This document shows positions 59,194 to 64,000 of a stretch of DNA of 64,000 nt, one piece after another. How positions within the stretch are numbered: the first letter of the stretch is position 1; each line of letters begins with the position of its first letter. Below the pieces are notes generated by a model. It saw nothing but the letters and a program-made list of their open reading frames with translations. It was not told the DNA's origin and ran no database searches. The translations under genes were made by a program, and so were the position numbers. The stretch comes from Trachythela sp. YZ-2020 (lineage: Eukaryota; Cnidaria; Anthozoa; Malacalcyonacea; Clavulariidae). The DNA is taken from assembly GCA_016169945.1 (NCBI GenBank), contig JADLSH010000369.1, forward strand, positions 3,844,001 through 3,908,000, in the 5' to 3' direction.

Positions 59194-60390
59194 CTGGGGC
59201 CGGTTGTTCGTAAGGCGTTTAAGTCCTTAACCACCGTTTAACTCGCTATCCGCCGTATAAAATTTAAACGCTTGAAAAATCGCGTTGTTCAAAGCCCGTT
59301 TAGTGCTATCCACCGGTTAAATTTCGGCTATCCAGCGGATAAAGTTAAACGGTGTCTTGACACCGTTTAAGTCTCTATCCGGCGGTTAAATTCGAAGTTC
59401 AGTCAAGAAGAACAATGAATATTTCGCATGAAAGAGGGGTCAGATTGTAATAAAAATGCAAAATCCCTGTTGAGGAGTCCCTTTTCTATATCGAATAAAC
59501 ATAAAAACTCACTTTTGACTTCTCTTGAGTCCTCGTGGTCTTAAAATTCACGGATCCAATGTAACTAGCAATGCAATGTCTTTGTTGTAATGTATTTTAT
59601 TTTCATGCCGGTGTCAGTCGGTTACGAGTTCAGTATTCTGGCTTTTTTCTCCTTTCCTTTTGAAAATAAGCAGTACGTAAAATTCCAACTTTTAGTCATT
59701 AAAACAAACAACGAACTAGTGTATAAAGACACAACTTTGCCTTTGGAAAGCCAAACAAGTATACAAATAAACAGACAACAAGACGCCGAAAGACGAAAAA
59801 TCTTTGTTCGCTTGCTTAATGGCTTTCATAAGCCAATCAAAACTTGTGAGAAAATGTTCTTAAAGCTATTTTGAATCTAGTGCAAGGTCAAGGAACAAAA
59901 TATTCAGTCACAGTTTCTGAATCAACGTAAACAAGACAACGCAACTCACAGTCACTTTTGCTATTGCATTCGCATAAAGCCAAAAGTTTTTGAAGCGAAA
60001 TGCAGAAAAGTGGATACGAAACTCATTACTGCAACGACTGAATGACAAAATTCCAACCAACAGGCAACAGCAAAAATCTCTACTGCATGTTTAATAGTTT
60101 AAAGCTTTGTGGATTTCACAAGTTGAATAAACCTTCAAAGAATACAAATTAAGTTGAAATGTTCAAAAATGCCTAGCAACAGATGATGTAGAGGTAAGAA
60201 ATTTCAGGAAAATCCGGTTTTTCCCGGTTAGTTTTAAGGTTATCCGACGGATAGTTAAACGCGACGCTAAACGGGCTTTGTGCAACACAATTTTATCCAC
60301 CGTTTAACTATACGCTGGTAAAGAAATTTATACGCCGGATAGCGGCTAAACGCCGTTTAAGCTAAACGGCGTACGAACAACCGGCCCCAG
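59194..60390. mobile_element. 1.2-kb TIR element, GGCCGGTTGTTCG ends
   Basis: Inverted ends CTGGGGCCGGTTGTTCGTA and its complement. Sub-terminal regions of about 150-200 bp at each end repeat GTTTAA and ATCCGCCG-like words in both orientations. The interior frame 59590-59874 has no transposase motif, so the element is non-autonomous. No convincing target duplication was seen and the superfamily is not assigned. Confidence 0.8.
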
Positions 60391-61330
60391 GTCAAGTCAA
60401 CTCAATACTTGGGGAATCATTTCCACAGCGTAAAATGTTATCAAACCACTTCCAAAAAAATACTCCCTCGACTCTTGCCATGTTCAAAATAGTACAGAAA
60501 ATTAAAAATATCGTTGGTTTGATGGATAATTTTCAGTGTAAAATTTAAAATTTTACTCATGTTTGCAATTCTCGCCCTTCAGTAGTCTGCCATCTTGAAA
60601 GTTGAAATAATCAATATCAATCCAGTTGTACATAGAGATCAAAGAGTGTCATTATAATTACGTCATTTTAATCTAGGCTGTCGCTGATTGGCTACAAGCA
60701 CGGCACGGCACCACTGATCTGAAGTACCTGGATCGAGCTTCTATACCTATGCCTATGAAAATTGAAGCCAGTTTTAGATTTGGCGGCCATATTGGAGGGA
60801 CCACCAATGGCCGTCGTGCAAGGAGTGCAGTACGAGGAGATATTTCCAATTTGCGCTGTGTTGGGCGATGGAATTATTGAAGTTTAATTGGAAATATGTA
60901 AAGGAGTTGGTATTATTGTTAAAAGTCACCGATTTGGTTTGATTTCGGGCGTTTCTCGGCGAAAAAACTGTTCGCGTGTGTATGTTGCTGTCAGCCATGA
61001 GTGGGCATATTCACGTGGAAATTTTTGGATAAATCGCCGTACTGTGCCTCTCGGCGTAGTAAACAAAGAAATTACAAGAAAGGAGACAGTTCCACATGTG
61101 AAAGTAATACTGGGCAAATAGTGATTGTGAAAAATCGGCCTTAAAACGGGTTTTTGTGACGATTAAAGTCGACGAACTTTGCGTGTTGTAGCTACAACAA
61201 TTAATAATTGATTGTTGTTGCCGGACGTTGTTCATACTTGTATAAAATACGACAGTATATTTAATAGGTCCAAGAAAATAGTTAATTGTTTGCTGAGGCA
61301 CAATAAATAGAAAATACTTGATATGCTGTT
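60391..61330. other. intergenic upstream of the FLYWCH/MULE gene
   Basis: No domain-bearing frame. An ATG at 60808 in a GGCCATATTGGAGGG context opens only a short frame. GTCGTTTCGCCCA words are repeated at 61343-61390, at the start of the next gene. Confidence 0.35.
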
Positions 61331-62568
61331 ATGGTATCCGGTCGTTTCGCCCACAGTCGTTTCGCCCAGAAACCAAAGACGTTTCGCCCACAACGTATTA
61401 TAGCCAGTTTGGCAGATCAAGAGTCTTCAATACCTGACCCTGATCCAAGCAATCAATCTTCAGACCATCAAGAGTCTTCCATTCCTGACCCTGATCCGAG
61501 AGATATCACAGATGAAACATATCCATCACAAGTAACATTTCAGGTAGTTGAAGAGGGAACAAAACGATCCAAAGCCAAACTCATTGACAGCGAGGGCTAC
61601 ACATACAATGTAAAAATGACACGAACCAAAGCAACATACTGGCAATGTACTGTTCGCCCAAAATCCAATCCGTGTAAAGCCAGTGACAGAAGTGTTTCAG
61701 AGGAGTCACCACGACCACAACCATGAACCTGCAATTGATTCAGCAAACACAGCAAAAATCAAAACAGCTGTCAAGAAGAAAGCAATGGAGGACATGTTTA
61801 AACCAGCATCCGCTATTGTCAATGAGGTAATGTATTCCTTAGTTGTGAAATACCTTAGTTGGAAAATTCCTCAAATCCTGCCGGATTTGAAATCCGGTGC
61901 ACCTCTATTCATAACACTGATTCAGAATGGTCACTTTCTGGTCACCCCGTGTATATGCATTGGCTTGTTCATAACTACCCAATCTTACATATTTCATAAC
62001 ATGTTTATTTGTGTAGGTTCTACTGGAGGAAATGCCTGATGGACCCTGCCCAAGCTTACCAAAGCCAGAGTTCCTCGCAAGAGCTGCAAACAGGTTGCGA
62101 CAGAGTGCAAGACCAAAGGATCCTGTAAATCTTGAATTTGATTTAAATCATGATCACATCCCTCCTAATTTCCTTAGGGCAGATATCAGGGTTCGTGAGC
62201 GCCGTCATCTCATGTTTGCCACCGACAAGCAACTTGATTACCTCAGCAGAGCTAAAGGGTGGTATATCGATGGCACATTCAAATTGTGTCGGCATCCATT
62301 TACCCAGCTGCTATCAATCAATGCTTTTGTGAGAAAAGATGATTGTGTCAAGCAGGTACCTCTGTTGTTTGTTTTGATGTCGGGAAAGAGAACATTAGAT
62401 TACTGTAAAGTCTTGCGGAAATTAATGAGTATTCTTCCAGCTCGTCCGTCTGTATGCTATGTCACAGTTGATTTTGAAAAGGCACTGTGGTCAGCCCTGA
62501 GGCATGTGTTGCTAAGTGTGAAGATTCGAGGATGTGTTTTCCACTGGACACAAGCACTATGGAGGAAG
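61331..62568 (+). pseudogene. FLYWCH zinc finger / MULE transposase gene, frameshifted and 3'-incomplete
   Basis: Exon 1 runs from about 61331 to 61826 (donor GAG|GTAATG) and exon 2 from 62017 (acceptor TTGTGTAG) to 62568 (donor AAG|GTTAGT); both junctions are in phase 0. Exon 1 encodes a FLYWCH finger (TYWQCTVRPKSNPCKA, then VFQRSHHDHNHEP), but a one-base shift near 61682 separates its halves. Exon 2 starts VLLEEMPDGPCP and carries the MULE transposase core: D in GWYIDGTFKLCRHPFTQL, D in CYVTVDFEKALWSAL, and GCVFHWTQALWRK before the last donor. The third acidic residue and the rest would lie in later exons not found here; fold-back repeats and a LINE follow. FLYWCH plus MULE is the usual layout of animal Mutator-like transposases. 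The introns suggest an old or domesticated copy. Confidence 0.8.
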
Positions 62569-63129
62569 GTTAGTATAGCATTAGCTAAAATAGCATAGAC
62601 TATAGGAGATGTTAGGAAATACGGTAAAAATTGTGAAGTACCGACTGGACTAGATTTCAAATCCGCGCAATTTGATCCAGTCCGAGGTGAAGGGGACTGG
62701 GTCAAATTGCAAGGACTTGAAATCTAGTCCAGTCCGAATCGGAGGATTTGGAATAACATCTCAAACGAGTGAATCACTACATAAAGTGAGGTGAATTAAT
62801 TTTGATCCAGTCCGAGGACGGAATTAATTTTGATCCAGTCCTAGGACTCAATTTACTTCATCAGGTATCCAGTATTATCATGTGAGCAAAATAAAGTAAT
62901 ATGGTTGGCTAAGTTACTCATGAATTATTAATGAGTTTGAGATGTCAAAGACTATCTCCAGTATCAAAACTGAACGCTGAACTGTACGGACGCGTGTTTT
63001 AGAGCTCCGTTACTGAATTCAATTCAACAACACTTCGATTAATCGATTCGCTTTGAGCTAGCTTTCCCGAACCGATCGACAAACACTGTGTATATCTCAA
63101 ACTTGTACTGATTACTGAACATATATGAT
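62569..63129. repeat. GATCCAGTCC fold-back repeats
   Basis: A hairpin at about 62642-62736 has arms around GACTGGACTAGATTTCAA and its complement. TTTTGATCCAGTCC repeats follow at about 62799 and 62828. The stretch next to 63130 is presumably the 5' UTR of the following LINE. Confidence 0.65.
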
Positions 63130-64000
63130 ATGTCAGCGAACTTAAGACTGTCTTGGGCTGGCGACCTTGGTGGTCTAAAGAAGTTTGTAAAGGATAACCT
63201 CGAGCTAGAAGGAACCTGGTCATCCCCGGCGGGTGAAAAGAAGCTATTCGAAGCCGATAATGTAAAGATTCTCTGGATGAAAAACAAAAAGTTTCTAACG
63301 ATCGACGGAAGAGATGCAAACAGAATTAAAAACTATATGATCAATGCCATGTTTACAAATTTCAACCCTGATAGTGTCAAGGCTAGCGCGGACATAGCTA
63401 CTAACACTGAGAACTCTCTCAACGGAAACTCAACAACGAAACAGCAGTGCATGGGCTGCGTATGTTCGGATTTGTCTCCGGAGGTGGAGGGTTTAAAGTT
63501 GGACGTCGTCATTCTGGAATCAAAGCTCAGCCATAAAATCCGAGCCATGGAAAATCAATTACTACGCATGAACGAGTGCCGACCAAAGGCAAAGGAGCAA
63601 AACATTAATGCAAATTCTACCGAAAATGTGTTGACAACCTCTACACAAATTAACAGCGACGGCTTGAACGAAACAAAAGAACTCAGTAAATCAAACAATG
63701 CCTCTATATTAACAACGCTCCCGGACGACGTAAGTGCTTTTCCAAATGAAATTCCTGGGAATAGTGGAAATAAAACGAAAGGTATGCACGATTATGGTAA
63801 TTGTAATAAAAACAAATCGCCAATTAACATCGCCAATGTCAATGATACAATAAATAACAAATCTAATTTTGCTGAAATTGTCCGTTCAGTTAACACGGGT
63901 GGAAAAGAATCACAATCCCGCTATATTGCCCAACATAATGCCTACGCTAGTAATGCTCCTCATAGATCTACTAATCAAACTATTCCTGTTCGTATCACCA
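63130..64000 (+). CDS. LINE E ORF1, 5' part (runs off the window)
   Basis: Open from ATG 63130 for 290 codons to the window edge without a stop. Residues 20-75 (LEGTWSSPAGEKKLFEADNV, then a WMKNKKFLTIDG block) align with the broken ORF1 of the LINE at 42.7 kb. A Cys cluster CMGCVC follows (about residues 115-121), then EVEGLKLDVVILESKL leading into a coiled coil, then a Asn/Ser/Thr-rich linker. The shared segment order identifies it as the ORF1 of a related but different LINE family; EEP/RT lie outside the window. The intact frame suggests a young insertion. The exact 5' end of the element is unknown. Confidence 0.75.
   Translation, partial: MSANLRLSWAGDLGGLKKFVKDNLELEGTWSSPAGEKKLFEADNVKILWMKNKKFLTIDGRDANRIKNYMINAMFTNFNPDSVKASADIATNTENSLNGNSTTKQQCMGCVCSDLSPEVEGLKLDVVILESKLSHKIRAMENQLLRMNECRPKAKEQNINANSTENVLTTSTQINSDGLNETKELSKSNNASILTTLPDDVSAFPNEIPGNSGNKTKGMHDYGNCNKNKSPINIANVNDTINNKSNFAEIVRSVNTGGKESQSRYIAQHNAYASNAPHRSTNQTIPVRIT

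Noticed and set aside
60808..60885. ATG opening a short frame in a promoter-like context
   Set aside because: Stops after about 26 codons without a splice donor in frame.
1..64000. CRISPR arrays, rRNA, canonical tRNA genes
   Set aside because: The direct repeats are satellites or minisatellites without unique spacers; the only box B-like sequence belongs to a SINE; no rRNA sequence was recognised.

Overview
The window reads as AT-rich nuclear DNA of a cnidarian, most likely an anthozoan (stony coral or octocoral). The reasons are a galaxin-family gene (di-cysteine repeats known from coral skeletal matrix proteins), split genes with GT-AG introns, and a very dense mix of non-LTR retrotransposons, Penelope-like elements, FLYWCH/MULE and CXC-domain element genes and many MITEs. 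There are no operons and no bacterial features. The species cannot be fixed from the sequence alone.

Layout. 0.3-1.1 kb holds a broken CXC-domain element gene (minus strand). 2.0-3.3 kb holds a small three-exon gene with a helix-turn-helix-like C-terminal part. 4.4-8.4 kb is an intact 1345-residue DDE transposase-like protein with a 12-copy coding minisatellite, followed by a 205-bp satellite (8.7-9.8 kb). 10-21 kb is a transposon graveyard: a TAA-flanked MITE, a degraded LINE, a second CXC-element fragment, LINE endonuclease and reverse-transcriptase pieces in both directions, and an inverted pair of Penelope-like copies.

22.5-32.4 kb is the galaxin gene on the minus strand: one long repeat exon plus a tiny signal-peptide exon 7.9 kb upstream. 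Its intron holds a 1.2-kb minisatellite. 32.9-41.9 kb is a decayed tandem array of a 2.5-3.5 kb unit, into which a mariner-like MITE carrying a SINE, a 1-kb element with 9-bp target duplications that itself carries a hAT MITE, and a Harbinger-type MITE have inserted.

42.28-42.33 kb contains a well-formed type I hammerhead ribozyme on the minus strand. 42.7-47.8 kb is a nearly full-length but mutated L2/CR1-like LINE with paired CCCH zinc fingers in ORF1. A Penelope remnant follows, then a 2.1-kb near-perfect palindrome (49.75-51.85 kb). 52.9-58 kb has a probable two-exon gene start, a LINE tail and a 215-residue cysteine-rich coiled-coil gene. The right end has several TIR elements, a frameshifted FLYWCH/MULE gene with a good intron, and the open 5' part of a second LINE whose ORF1 N-terminus is related to that of the 42.7-kb LINE.

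The clear host-type gene is galaxin (secreted, disulfide-rich). The 57-kb coiled-coil gene and the 2-kb and 52.9-kb split genes are likely but unrecognised. Most other coding capacity is mobile-element derived. Nothing here is a demonstrated new system. The best candidates for new biology are the hammerhead locus, the ORF1 domain shared by the two LINEs, the large palindrome, and a hairpin motif dispersed in four copies.
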